Of a DNA stretch of 64,000 nucleotides, positions 24,501-39,000 are shown in pieces. The stretch covers positions 58,477-122,476 of the forward strand of contig VZSF01000662.1 of the NCBI GenBank assembly GCA_013398295.1, given 5' to 3'. Below the pieces are notes generated by a model that worked only from the letters and a program-made list of their open reading frames with translations, did no database searches and was not told where the DNA came from. Position 1 is the first letter of the stretch. Every line of letters begins with the position of its first letter. Both the position numbers and the translations under genes were made by a program. Source of the DNA: Chionis minor. Lineage: Eukaryota > Chordata > Aves > Charadriiformes > Chionididae.

Positions 24501-27500
24501 TAGCTGGAAGGGTGACAGTAGGCACGGCGTAAAGATCTCTGTTGAAGAGCAAAAGTGTTTTCTCGCCGGTGCTCTGGGGCTTGGATGCTTTTGCTTCAGC
24601 GCAGCCCTGAGAGGCCCCACTGAAACAGGGAAAAAACCGTGGACTTCCAGGTCACTGTGCTGATGTAAAACCCAGCAACGTGTGCCTACAGACATGACCT
24701 TTGTAAAGCTGGAGCAAACACAACCAGGGGGAATCCATTTGCCTTCTAGGGCCCTGGGTGAAGTTGAAGGAGCTGGGAGGCTTACGTACATCACGAGGAC
24801 AGACGAGCCCAGCAGAGGCTGGGGGGGGCTGTTTTTTGATATATTTTTTTCCTTCCTGTCTTGTCTAGCACCTTCGTGCCATGGAGAAGGAGGGGTAGAG
24901 GATCCGTCTGATTAATATTGCAAGGAACATGCAGCTTCCAGCCGTGTGTGCTGTCGACAGCGCTCTCGGAGCGACGCGTGAACGTCCGTTTCGTTGACCC
25001 AGGCTGTTAAGAGATGGGTGTTTTACCCTCAAAATAAAAACCAATGGCTTGGGAGGGGGACCCACAATCCTCCCTCCACCCCTGCCATCCCTCCTTCCCT
25101 CCAGAGCAGCTAAAAACCAGGCATGACAGAGCGCTGCTAAAAACACTTCATCCTCCTAGATTACTTTTTTTTTTTTTCAGTGGTGGTTTTAAATCAGAAG
25201 CCTTTGCGCCAGAGCTTTTAGCTCTTTCTGCGTTTAGGAACCTGTCTTATTTGTATTTTGTTACTTATTTCTTTGCAACTGCGAACAAACGCTTGGCAGC
25301 GGAGGCGGCACGGACGGCAGGGCTGCAGGGGGCACTCTTAGCCTGCCCAGGAAAGGCTGGCCAGCTTGGGGACTGCCAGCCTTGGGGACAGCAAGGGACA
25401 GCCAGCCTGGGGACCACCAGGCCACATCGCCGGGCATGGCTGTGCAGCGCAGCAGCCCCGGGCGTGGGGAGGTGGGAGGCTTTGCAGGGCCAACGTCGCC
25501 CCTATTGTTTCACATGCTCCAAAAAAAAAAAAAGCCACTTCCCAGCCCCGCAGCTGATGTCTCCCAACCTGCTTCCTTCTGTGCCTGCTTTTTTTATTTT
25601 TTTTTGCCTTTTCTCAACTGCCTGGGCAGGAGAAAAATTAATAGATAAATATACATACACATTTTATGTGTATGTATTAGTGTGTGTATGTATTACTCCA
25701 GACAAATACATATATAAAATACAAATACATATTTCCAAATATATAATTCCTGGAAATAAGGATATATATTTGGAAATAAGGGTATGTATTTCCCCAAAGA
25801 CACACTTCCATGTCTTGAGCTCTGCCAGGGAGCTGCGTCTTCCTTTTTGAATGGCCCCGCAGTAGATGTTGGTGACACGGGAACGGCGAAACGAGGGAGT
25901 TGGGTGTTTTGAATAGCAAATTTTGAAGGATGTTGTACCTGTGCAGTTCAGGGAATCCTGCCCTGGTTGTCTTAATGCTTTTTAATATCGCTGTTCATGG
26001 ATCTGTGCCTTAACCGCTCAGACTTGCCCTGCACCATCGTTAGTCTCTTAGGGCAGTGGAAGGTGGCCCGTGGCTATCTCGCCTGTGCCCTCACTTGCCC
26101 TTCCCCAGGTGCTTCGGGTGACCTGTGCAATCCACGGGGAAAAGCCCTGCTGTGGCATCCTCTGGATCAGCCCTGGCCGTGGTTTGGAAGTGGCTGGGGA
26201 CAGGCGTGCTTCCCACCGCACGTGTCCTCTGCGTGGTGAGCACCCGCAGGTTTTGGGGGAGCTGTGTTCCCCCGGCGTTTCCTCCTGCCCATCCCCGGGA
26301 GGATCCCTGGGAGGAAGGAGGCCAGCCAGCCCCGTGAGAAAGGTCTGAGAGCGGGTGTAAAATCCCAATTGATTTTTTTCCCCAAGCTCATAGCTTGCAG
26401 GAGATTCAAACCAAGTGCATTTCATTTAATTTTGGTGTTCGTGGGTCTCGAGTTCTAATTCATGGGCTGGAGAAAGGTGCTGCTTAGTGTTTTCTCTGTG
26501 GGGGAGTCGTGGATGCTCTGGTTAATGGCTAAAGTCCTCTGCCTGCAGAATAAATGTCTTTTTGCGGGGCTCCATGAGCCTTAGGTGCTACCCACCTTCC
26601 ACACCGGACCCGATGGCTTTGCTGGGGTGCGCGGCGCCGGTTCAGACCGTGTCTTGCCATCTTCTGCTGGAGGTGTCAGCCTCTCTCGCACCGTCAGGGG
26701 ATGGTTGGTTTTTTTTTATTTTTTTTGAGACACGATAGGTGTTATTTTCTTCAGAGGGAGAAATGCTATTCAATTATAGGGGCTGGTTTTGGGCTAGGTG
26801 TGAAGATTTAGCTTTTGTGGGTGTGTGGTTCCCCCCCCCCCCACTTTTGTTCTTTATTAGATTCTACTCTTATCTTTACTACCTGGAAAAATAACAAAAG
26901 ACAAATGGTCCTTAGTGCCTTCCCAAGAGCCACAGTTAGGGAAGGAGAGACAAAGGGATTGATATCCCATGAAGGCTGCTAATTTTTGCTACCAAATTGG
27001 GGGGCTTTTATGGCAAGATTTTTTTTATTTATTTTTTTTTTTTCAAAAGGAACTCTAGATGTGGCAAGCTGAATTGGAGATCTGTGAAAGGCCACATTTT
27101 CACAGATTGGAGCTCTGGCAATTTCTGAAAATTAGGCTCCTTTAAAATCTATCATGCTAGATCCATGCAGCCTTCATTGGAAGTTCCAATTAACGACTTG
27201 TTTCATAGCATCCCCGTCCATCCTCCTTACCTCTCTCTTCACCAACTTTCATGAATATTAAAAATAAGGCTGTTTTGCGGTTGGCATGTAACGTTTCAAG
27301 GTGGTGTATGTCTTATTTTCCCCAAAAGGGGAGCGATTAGGTTTAGAAAAAGACTTCTTAAAGATTTCTACCCAGTCAAACACAACCTGAGGGGTAGATA
27401 CTGTAGAAAGTCTGCCTAGACTTTGACCTACCTGATGCTTATACTACTGAAGGAAGCAGTCGTTAGCGTCGCATTTCAATTAGCGTGTTTTGGGGCTGGC

Positions 27501-30500
27501 ATTGTTTCCTCTTTTCTTTGCAAAATACAGCTGAGAACTTACCGTTGGCTCTGTATCTATAAATTCTCCTGAAATTGCAGTGACCAGCACTTCCAGCCCT
27601 CCTCTGCCAGTTAGTTGTGGTAGACCCAAACCCTCAAAATTCTGAGCGAGGTCGGATGTCAGCGCTGTGAGTGTGGAAGGTGGTTTAATGTCCGGCCGGC
27701 CATCCTTCGCCTTTCACCTGCAGGAACTGATTTCAAACGCATTGTGTAAAGCTGTAAAATCTTAAAATTATTATCAGCTGAGGCGCTGGACTTCAGTTTG
27801 ACTAAAGCAGCAGCTAGCAGAAAAAGCAATTGAAAGGTATGGCAGAGCACAGAACAGGTTATCGGGTGCGTTTATCTCCATATTCTGACTTTCCTATAAA
27901 GAAAGTAATGCTGCTGCTTAGGAAGACCTTCAGGGATGGGTGTCTCTTTTAATTTTAACTACTTTGCTGACTATTTTCTCCGTCTTGACAAAGACATGGC
28001 ATTTATTGCATCTGGCAAAACAAGTGCCTGGGACTGATTAGGAGAAAACAGATCTATTCCCTCTGATAGAGGGTAAAAGTGAAGACAGCCAGTGGGACAA
28101 GACTTTGGAGTCATGTCTCTTCTAGAAGAAGAAAAATCTCTGAAGAAAGATGCGGTGGATAAACTGGCAGAGATATTTTTTTTTAAAGGCAGTCTTTATG
28201 AAGTTAATTTTATAAGATGATGCCTTTCACTTCTTCTGACCTATTATAATAAAGTGTAGTTATCAGAATGGGCTTTTCATTTCCCATTATAAAGGACACG
28301 GTGGTATAATGAATCCGTCTGCCAGACATACTTGCTGTTCACACCTTTCTCCCAGTAATGGAGTCTACATGACTGGAGACAATTTCTCTTTCCCAGAGTA
28401 ACGTTGCCCTGTTGAAGCGGTGGAAATCTTTGCTGCAGAAAGGCAGAGGAGGGGGAAAAAAAAAAAAAAAAAATTAGTTCCTTTGTAAACATGTGAGTTT
28501 GTTAAGGAAGCGCTGAGCAGTATTAATGAGAATATTCACTGCAAACAGCCCTAGGATGCACAGTGCTGCAGGCACCGCTTGCTGAACAGCCTAAGGTCAG
28601 ATTACTCTGCAAGTGATGCTTTTGCTTTTAAAACCTTAGATGTTGTGCTAGAAATGTTTCAAAACCCACTGCTGCTTCCTCGTAGCTGCTTGAAATTTCT
28701 CTCTGGACTGTCCCCCGGTAGTTAGGTGGCCCATGAACGTTGGGGGAAACTGCAGAAGTCACAGCGAGCACCTCAATGTGGCGTAAGGGGCTGCTGCGTT
28801 AGGGCAGGCGCTGCGTCGCGGCAGCTGGGGGAGATGATGCTGATGGGTGGGATGTTGGGGAGAAGCCTGAGGAGCTGCTGGAGGTCTGGAGACGGTGGAC
28901 GAGCTCAGTGATTTCCAGTAACTGTGGGTGCACTGGTCTCTCTGTTCCTTCTCCCATGGACCACATCAGCAGATCTGTCCTAGGTGAGACATCTCCTCCT
29001 GGCCAGATCGCTTGCTTAGCTCCTCACGGCCTGCTGGGACTGATGTCCCCCAGTGTGTGCTGTGTCCTCCCGTGAAGAGCCAAAGTGCAGATCTTTCCCC
29101 ACTGTTTAGCAGCTGGAAACTCTCCCCGACACCCTGCAGAGTCTAGGTGAGGGCACGTGTATCGAAAACATGACTGCGATTCATAGGACTATAAAAATTC
29201 CTGTTTATTATGCTCTTAGCACTTCACAATCAAAACAAAATTAAATGGACACAGATAAAACATTGAGAATATTATTTGAGGGGCGGGGGGGACAGGGCAG
29301 AGTTGCTAGGTGGGCAGGCATTGGGTATGCCACGCTACAGTACTGGTGGAAGGAGGTAGAGCAGATCATCGATCCTTTCTTGTGTTGGAAACCACTCTTG
29401 GGTTCATTCCCTGTTCATCTGGGATGTATCCATGAACGGATTGTGCTGTGTTTCTGAGTCACTTTATCAAGACGATCCGATGGTCAGTCTGCAGCAGATC
29501 CAGTCTGAAGGACCTGGAAGGGGGATAGCTGTTTGGGTGCCACCTCAATGTCCCTTGTCCTACCTGTGTGTAGTTACTGGTTTAAAGCTATTAGTTTCTG
29601 CTCCCTTATCCGTGAGTACAAAGATGTTCCCCGAGGCTACGTGCCACCCCTTCTCTCCAGGAGGCTACTTCTGCCGAGGGAAGAGCCTCTTGCTTTTCCT
29701 CAGTCTGGCACCAGTGTCCCAGCAGCCTCCCCCATTGCTTGGTGTGGAGTCAGGTGAACAAAATCCTGTACTGGAGCAATCCATGGATGAGAGGAGAGCG
29801 CCTGGTCCTGTGGGATCCAGTCAATCCTTGCTCAATTCCTTGCTTGTGTTACTCGGGCCGCTATCGATCACTCACTTAATGACCTTCGTGGACTGGGGCT
29901 TAGGCGTTTCGGAGAACGGACACAGCTCCTGAGAAGGATTGGGAAAACTAAGTGTATTGAAACAAATGCTCTCACCTTTGCTTGTCCCAGGGTACCATTC
30001 TCACAAGCCCGTGCTCAAAGTTGCACAAAAATGAGTCTGCACAAGCAAGAAAGATCCCAGGGAAGCAGCTGGCATCGGTGGGCTCTCTGCACCCATCCGT
30101 CGGGTCGGTGTTGGATCCCAGCTTTCTGGCTTCCCCTGTGAATTGGGACATTGGTGCCAGCACCCGGAAGGACCGTGGGACGTGTACCTTGCGGAGAGGC
30201 ACACGTTCAGGTGGAAACCTGTCAAAAGCAGTTTTAGGAGCAAGAACTGGAACGTGTCTCATTACACGTTTGAGCGCTGACAGCATTAATGACGCCTCTG
30301 AGTTTGGTTTGGTGTTGGGTGGGATTGCCCTGCTTTGTTCTCAAGGAAAAAAATTGGTGGTTTAATAAAGTGACCTGTCATTCTTTGGGATCTCCAAAGC
30401 CATCCCTGCTCCAGGCCATTGAGTGCCCTGAGTTACAGGCACTCGGTGTGGTGGTTTGCATCCGAGTGCGCACGTAGGTGCCTGTATGTGCTCTGATATC

Positions 30501-33500
30501 TTTATATCTTGATATCTTTATCTTCTAGTATGGGTGGATTCCCGTGCTACCAGCGCTTTTGCCCTGTTTTGGCCTATCTCTAGGGATAGAGACTCTTCCT
30601 GTTTTAAAGGTGGCTTCCCAATACCATGGTCCAAACCCATGCTGGGAGCACCACGGGGCCGCATTGCATGGGAAGGAGCATCAGTGAGACCGTTCAAGAC
30701 CGCGTCCTCAGGAGCTGGAAATGCGTGCGGCTTCCGGATGATGCCAGCAGACGATGTGGCGCTTTGCGTTAATGCCGGGTTTCAGCTTCCTAATTAGGAT
30801 GCGAGGTCTGTGTGTTGGGCTGCTGAGCGTCTGAGGAGGAGCGTGTCTGGCGTGGGGGGGGGGGGGGGNCTGGATCGAAGCTTCCCAGCGCCACTCTGCC
30901 CCTCTCGCTTGCCTGCTGCCTGGGCCCCGGCTATGCCCATGGGATTTGAAGGCACTTGTAAAAATGGTGTGGTGGTCGGGCATGTCGTCTTCGGCGTGGT
31001 TAGGAAGCTGCTTGGTTGGTTGCTCCTTCCTTCCTGGCCGAGGAGCTCTGCCCCGTGAGTGAGTTTTCGCTTGGCAGGGAGAAGATGGAGTCTCTTTAAT
31101 ACTACGTTTTCCCCTGCCCTCCGGCGTTCGTGGCGGTCTCTCCTCCTTCCAGCGGACGCGTGACCGGTGTCTGCACCACGTCCTGACTCTGCAGGGCTGT
31201 TGTGTTGAGCTGCTGTGGTCCTGCCCCATAACCTGGCTCTCCTCCCACCCTTGGTCACTGTCAGCACCCCATTTTTCCCTCTTGTGAGTGAAAGATTTAA
31301 ATCTTTCCCCTTAGGCTGGACTGGTGGACCACCCTGTGTCATCCACCTTTGGATCATGCGTGTGCTTGATCTCCTGCACAGCCCACACCAGGTGTGTCCT
31401 CACAGCAGGGGATCTATTGATCCTTGTGTGTTCCTCTGTCCAGACCGCGGGCGCCCAGGAGCGGTGCACAGGGAAACATGGGGTGCAGCTGCTTTTCTGG
31501 GCAGCAATTTGCAGATATATGTGCACCAGCCTCATGAGTTGAGAGCTCCGGATGAGAATACAGGGATCTGCTGGGCTGGTTTATTTCTTTCACTATCTTA
31601 AAAAAAAAAAAAACTCCATAAATTAAACGGGGTTTTTTTGGTCCTTCTTCAAGCCTTTTCCTTATGTGCTGGAAAACCAAACACAGCAACGTTGGGCTGA
31701 TGATGTTCAGAGACCAGAAATGTAACTGGCCACTTTAATTTGACTATCCAAAATGAGCCATGGGGTGTGGGGGAGAGTGAAATAGGTTCTCGGCGCTGTT
31801 TTTCGGTTTGAATCATAAAGGTGTTTAACATAGATAAGGAAATGTTTAACTCTGTCTTATCTTGACAGGGTTGCTTTAAAAGGTGGATCTTCCCAAGAGC
31901 AGAAGGAAGATTTTTTTATTTTATTTTCTCAGCACATCTTTTTCCCTGCCTTGAATATTCATTGCAATACTCAATTTTTATAATTTTTTTCTCCTCTTCT
32001 GCACTCCACGTATCCCACACCCACAGGTCCCCTTTTCTGCTCACCCGAAACCTCTGCTGAGGAGTTTTCGGCTGCCTGCTTTGGCACAGTCCAGTTGTCC
32101 GATGCAAATGAAGGGAGTTTCTAGGCTGCTTCCTTCTGACTCCAGCCAAAGCATCTCTCGCCAGGGCACCAAGCCGAACCTCCTGATGGAATTTAATTAG
32201 TTTTATGCACAGACTCCCGTGCTCATCAGCGCGGAGGGGCTCGGGGAGGTGGAGGGTGATGGGGAAGGGGCTGCTGTTGAAATGTCTCACTCAAATATAA
32301 CTCTGGGATTCTTGGTTTGGGGTTTTTGCCATTTTTTTCCTGTGCCAGGTGGGACTGACACACGTGCGTGCATCCACGTGGGCTCTTTCTCCTCGATAGG
32401 AAGTGAAAAACCAAAGCCTGTAGGAGCTGCTGTCTCCTGTAAATAACCCGCTCAGTGTTATTAGTATTATGAGGTCTCCTTTTGTCTAAATTGTTAAGAA
32501 GAGTATGTGTGTGTCTATATATAAGGAAGGAAAAACATGTTTGTTTTTTTTTTGCCTTACGTTGTAGCCAGCTCTTGTATATTTTCAAAATTATCCCTTG
32601 GCCCCTGAGGCTACTTTGGGGGCTGGCAGCCGGGGGGTTGCAGAATCTGCCACGTTGAAGTGACACTGGACTAACTTTTGAGCTTGTGTCTTAGCCTTTC
32701 AGTCAAGGAGCAGTCAAGATGATTGCTTTCTTGGTCTTAAAATTCTTCTCTCTGCATTTCTTAGCTAGAATTCTTGCACGGTGACATTGACCCATCTACT
32801 TTCTGTCTTTTGCCGGCATAGACGTGTGGGTATTTTTCAGTCTCGCTTCATGAGAAGGTCCTGAACGAGCCTCTAATGAATCACAGTTTTCTCCTCAGGA
32901 TGACATTGTGTCCTTTATTTGCAGCTCTGTTTGCATCATTATGTTTTTTTTAACCTCAAGCCTGCTACAGCGTTTCTTCCTCTTCCAAGCCAGTGGATTT
33001 TAAGCCTTGGGATATGGTTGCAATTAAGGACCTTTCCTTGCACGGCCTCTTGCCTCCCCCAGGGCAGACCCCCTGCCAAAGGCACTTGAACCGCGTTGGC
33101 TTCTGCAGCTGGTGGCACCATGGGCGTTTCTGTCTGCGCTCCTGCCGGCGTGTTGCTTTTCCTGAAGAAGCCGAGCTAAGGCGGATCGGGCTGACCATCT
33201 GTCTTCTCACCTCCCTTTCCTCCTCCCCCAGAAGTATTCTGACCACTTCCAGGCATCTGGCAGAGGAGAGGAGATCTTAAATTTGAGAACTTGGTGCGAT
33301 TAAGTATAGAAGGAAGCTCCTGAGACCACTGGGAGGGTGGTGTTATGGGATTGACCTTTATTAGACATCCAGGAGTTCACATAAGCTGCCCTTGAAGATG
33401 GGATGCTTTTTCTGACCAAGTTCTCATTTTATTAGAGACGAGGGAAAACTGACCCTGGGAAAGCCATCTCCTTTGTTCTGCTTCTCACATACCCGCTTGT

Positions 33501-35975
33501 CAGCGGAGCGGTTCCCCATTGGTGGTCTGTGCACATCAGGCTGTCCCCCCTCATGGATGGCCTTCTAGGACCTGCCCAAGGATGTCTGGAGGACAGGCTT
33601 GGTTGCCTTTCAGCCTCCCATGTCTCCTTGGGGAGCCTCGCTTGGAAAGGCAGCAATGAGGACTTTTCCAAGCCCAGGAGTGCTGATCTCGGCACCTCGG
33701 CGGGCTGGGCCTGATGGCAAGCAGCACCGTTGGGATTTGTGCCACAGCTTGACAGCTTGCCCTGCGAAGCCAGTTGTCAGGTGGGCTGTGTGACCCCTCT
33801 TTGGTTCTCTTTAACCAAAGGTCTTACTCTTCCCACCCTTTGATCCCGCCGATCCCGTCGCCGTGCTAGCCGCTGAAGGGTTAAAAGAGTTCGGGAGGGT
33901 GAGGGGGTGGAGACAGGTATTTCAGATGCTCATTACTCACTGCCAGCTTCCCCCAAAATCATATTAATTTCACGCTGTCACGCAGGACTGCGCTGTCTCT
34001 CTCGTCAGCATCCAGGAGGGTGACGGGGATGGGGGGGAGCGCGGGTGCCCCCTCTGCACCACGGCTGCGATTTGGAAAGCTGAGGGACCATTTGGAAAGC
34101 CCCAGTGGGACCTGGCTGGGGCTGCTCACCTTGCGAGGGGGATCTGGGGAATGGGATGGGGCGGGGGGGTGCTTCATCATGCGCTGATCATTTTCCACCC
34201 TGCTGCTTGTACGAAAACGCCATGAAATTAGGTCTGCTGCAGCCGGGAAGTCTCAGGGAGGGAAGGAGAGAGGAAAGGGAGCGGGTGACCTGCCCTGCCC
34301 TACCTGTGGGCATCCAGGACGCTGCTTAAAAGTTGGTTTTTAACCAGTTGTCTCCCTTTTTTTAATGGAAAGGAGCGCAGCCTAGCTCTCCCCGCAAAGA
34401 TCGCTTTCCTGTCTGCCTTTGCCTTCTGTCTCGTTTCTCCCCCTTCCCTGCAACATTTTGAGCTGTTTGATCGCTGCGTCTGCCAGAGCTGTCGCCTCTG
34501 CAGGGACTTCTCGCCGTCACACAAGGTAGGGCTGGGACTCTCAGGGCTCCCGAGCCCATCCTGGCTGGCAGCTCGCTCCCCTGGTAAGGTTCTCCAGCAG
34601 CGGGGATTCTACTCTGCGCCATCCCCAACGATTTTTGTTATTCTTACCCCTCAAAGGTGTCTCAACTTTTGTCCATGTGTGCTCTTATAATTTTTTAGTG
34701 GGTTAAGGCCAGAAGGATCGTCCTCTCCCCTTTTCTCTCATCGTGTACCGTGTGGCCACACGTCTTGCCACACTTGGCAAAATGCATCAGCAAAAAAAAC
34801 CATCTTGGGTCTCCCCTGTTGGCAGAGCGGAGGAGGAGACGTTAGGAGACGCAGTGCTCTACCGGCAACAGAGAGCTGGTGGCCCATCCCATTTGAGACT
34901 GAAAGGCTTTGTAATAAGCATTGGGAAGGGAGTTACCTGCCTGTGCAGGAAGAGGAGTTCTGTGATCCCAAAAGGATCTGTGGCTGTCGTGCTTACGGAG
35001 CCCTGGACCCTTGGGAGTGGAGGATGGGAGCAGCAAAACCCATGCCAGCAGCAGCACCAGCCTCTGGTGCCCACAGCTGGGTGCAGGGTGTTGTCAATGC
35101 TTTCTAAGGCTTATTGAACGTTAGCCAATCTATGAACCTAGGCATTACTCCGCTTCTTTAATCGACTCTGCTCATGCTTTTCTGGCTCTGATTCTTTTCT
35201 GAGGTCTTCTCTTCCTCAAAAAGGCCATCCTCTGATGGGCGAACCGAAAGCAGGCTCCTACTTAGCCGCATCCCTTGGGGACATTGCCATCTCTCCGTGG
35301 TGCAGCATGTTTTCCGCCAGCTTTGCGTTGAGCGCTGACAGGAAAGCTCTCCGAACCCCCTTTTGCTGTGCCAAAGTGCTGCACCCTTGCAGCCGGCTGT
35401 TCTCCAGCACGCTGTATGCGACCAGCCCGTGGTGATGCTTCTTAGATTCAGCTCGACTCTTTCCCATGTAGGGCATCTTCCACTTGAAGCAGAGATGTTT
35501 CCTCTGGAGGTATGTGGGACGCTGTGGCCGTTGGGATGCAGGCAAGCAATGAGTGGGAGGTGGTTTCCCAAGCCCTGCGGCTCGATACCAGTTCAGGAAT
35601 CGGAGGAAAGCTTGTGGCTTGGCAAGTGTCTCTATTCAAGCAAAGCATCTCTTCTTGGGGAGTCGTTTACCTGCTCCCATCTCATGTCATCTGTCAGTAC
35701 GGGCATGGCAACTTGCCTGTCAGCTCGGAGAGCTGTACCTCTCTGGTTTGCCTCTAAAAATGAGGATCTTCTGTTGAAAGCCCCGGGGCCTGGAAGCCTT
35801 GCAGCATGGAGAAATGAGGTCCTTGCTCTGCCTCCTGCCCCCTGCAAGCTGGGTGTCCCTGCCCAGGCAGCCAGCGGTCAAAAGCTGTTGGCAATTCCCA
35901 TTCTGGGGAGGACAAACTCCAGCCCTTTTGGACCCCAGTCAGGCCTGGCAGGTTATTTTTAGGTGTATCGTTGCC

Positions 35976-36009
<34 letters not shown>

Positions 36010-39000
36010 NNNNNNNTTTTTTTTTTTTTTTTTGTTTTCCTCCTGGCGTCCATGTGTGTATTACGGCTTGTTCAGGTCAGCTGCTGCAGGCAGTGGTGGC
36101 AGATGGAGAAAAACATGGTTGCCCCTCCTCTTCTGTAGCCCCTCGTTTCTACCTCGCATTCACCTTCTCGGCGAGCCCGCGGCTACCACGCTGCCTTGAT
36201 GGCATCTGTCAGCAGGGTACAAGTGTCTGCTCTTGCCTCCAACCGATTGTGAACACCCAGGGTGTTGTGATGAGTCTTCCTGAAGGTTCTTGGGGGCGCA
36301 GCAGAATGAGGAGGATGGGGAGAGCTTGCACCCCACCCTGCAGCTGCCCCACTCGGCGTTTGGCGCTGCCTTTCAAGCCGTCGTGCCCAGCTCTGCCCTC
36401 TTTTGCATCTCTTTCTGGCTCTCAACAGAGAGCAGGGCACTAAAATGCTCAGGCTGCATGTTTTTGTTGGGTGGTTTATTTTATTGAAGAGGTTTTCAGC
36501 TGGGAGGGGGTGGGCAGGGCTGAGGCAGGGGGATGGGGAGCGCTGAAGCAGACACTTGGCCTCGTCAAAGTCCATTTATTAAATTAGCAAGGTTGCATCG
36601 GCAGGGTTCACGGCTGCCCATGTTTGCATACTGATACGGCGAGATGCTGGGCAAGGACAGTGTGGGGAGGCACGTCCCCACCACTGGGACATCTTCCTCT
36701 GCTGAGGAGGTGGTAAGAGCCCGGTGGTGGGTCCATCTGTCCCCATGGGGAGGATCTGCCTCTGCTGGGGTGCTGGGATGTGTGTGCCTGGCACCGGGGC
36801 AGCACAGGGCTTCCGCTTCCCAATCCCTGGACACGCACACTCCTGCTTGTTCAACTCGATCGCGTTGTTGTTGCAGTGCATGTATAATGCTCCTCCATGC
36901 TAAAGATGTCAATAAGGAAACAAATGTAAAAATAAAAAAAACAACCAACCAAACCCAGTAGGAGTTGCTTCCACTGCAGTTCTTCTTGCCCGGAAAATCC
37001 CATGGGTGGATCAGCTGGAGTTGTGACCTTCCATCCTGGGCTCTGCCGCTCTTTGCTGGTTGCAACAGTACAAATCTCTCTCCTCTCCATCCAGTCGCTT
37101 TCCAAGATCGGTGGGTGGAGAGCGAGGAACTTCCTGCAGGAACGGAGTAGGAACATCGCTGTTGAATCCCATGATGGCTCAGGCAGTGCTTGCACCAGGC
37201 AGTCGCTCCCTGTCCTCCCGTCCTCCGGGAGTTTTCCCAGTGACCTGTAAAGACGTGTCCCGCTGCGTAAAGCATCCTCTGAGCTTTAACAGGCGGTGTG
37301 GTTGTTGCAGGTTGGGAAAGGGTGACTGAAGGACAAGGGCACGCTGGGCGCAAGAAAAGAGCTTGGGTAACAGCCGCACCTCCAATTTTGGGGACAGGGT
37401 GGGCCAGTCAGACCGTTAGCGGAGAGAATACATCTAGAAATACTGCTCTGCTCACATTGCTTGTAGAGTATGATGAGGAAATCTAATGTTTTGCGGTTGG
37501 TTGCGTCTGTGGAGAGGAAAGAGCTGGTCCGGGGGCTCCAGACCGCCTCGCCAAAGAGCCGACGTGGGCCTGTTTTTAATGCCTAGTCGTGTTCTCATCC
37601 TGGGTAGACTTTGGATGTGGTCGGGCTGGGCTCTTCCGAGACCAGCCTGCGCTCCGGAGATCTCGCCATCCTTATTGTATTTGAATCACCAGAACAGAAG
37701 CGCTTCACTCGAGCCCCCACATTCTCTAGTGCATTAGCATGCATTTGATCTTCCCTACGTGTTTCTCTGTTCTTCAGATGAAAATAATTAATCTGGTTCT
37801 TTTTCGAAGTCATCCTGCAGCTTTACAGGGACAAGACTTAAATAAAGATTCTCTTTAAAGCAGAGCTGTGTTAAAATAGCTGTCGGCCTATAAATATCTC
37901 AACGCTTCTATATTTATTCTCCTCCAGCTCGGTGCAGGAGGTTCTGTAGTTGAATCTGAGATATGGGTTGTTTTTTTCTTGACTGTTGATGCAGCCAGTA
38001 TCGTAACAGTGAGGCTGCTTTCTCCAAAGAATGCTTTAGGTACCTTTTTGGGGGCCCACGAGACACAGCTAAGTCTCCCCACTCTGTTTACCACGTTGCT
38101 AGTTGTACAAATTTCCTCTTGTTTTTGAAACAAGCTGATGCATAAGAATCCTAGAGGAGGGGAGATTTATACTGGGCCCTCCTGTGAGTGCTATTTTAGC
38201 ATAACTTATTTTTGACCCGAGCTGCACTCTGATCAGGATTTTCCAAAGAGCCTGGGAGAGATAAATCCCCAAATCTCAGCGCTGTTGGAGCTGCGAGGTC
38301 CTTTGAAATCCTGACCTGCTGGTGATTACTGTGGCGACTTGGGGGCTCCTAAGCCCTGGTCCTGCAAGGTGCTGCATGCGGGGAGAATTGTGGCTTACGA
38401 GCGAAGGGCTTTGCGAGCTTTGCGAGTGTTGGAGGCTCTCGGCGAAGTCTGTGCAAGGACTGAGATTTCACGGGGTTTGGGATATAAGGGTCACGCCTGT
38501 GGTGGTTTGTACATCTCGGTGAGAGCCACCGGTGGAGGGGATAATCAGAAGCTGTAGTTTGGTCCTGGCATGGTCCTCAGAGGTAGGTGTGATGGGAGGC
38601 TAGGGAGAAGGCTCAAGAAAAGTCCTCTTTCAGCTCTCCTGGTAGAGCTGGCGTGTTCTCCACTGTGCTTGAATGTCTTTTCTCTCCCCTCCCCCTGAAA
38701 GTAATAAAATCACTTTAATCTCGAGAAGAAAGCCACTGGTTAGGTGAAATCACAGCATTTGAGAGTGGCCAGAGCCCCGATGGAGTCTTGTTGGGGGCTG
38801 GCACACAGCGGCAGAGGAGGGAAGAGCCCTGCGGTGACAGGGACTGCGAGCAGAGCTCAGCTCTCTACAAGATGGCAAAAGAGGGAGCAAAATAATAATA
38901 GAGTGGGATTTTTGACCCCTCTGCTGGTCTTGAATGACCTTTACAGTCACACGTGTCCAACAGCGGTTATCTTTTAAGTCCTCTGAGTCACCAGCTCGCA

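Noticed and set aside
25044..25850. Plus-strand open frame of 268 codons
   Set aside because: It crosses T-runs, A-runs and the AT-rich hairpin cluster, with low-complexity product and no recognisable domain. It is intronic chance.
33791..33825. Short inverted repeat TTTGGTT / AACCAAA
   Set aside because: Seven-base arms are expected by chance many times in 64 kb.
36565..37353. Minus-strand open frame of 262 codons
   Set aside because: No recognisable domain or exon structure. GC-rich introns give such frames by chance.
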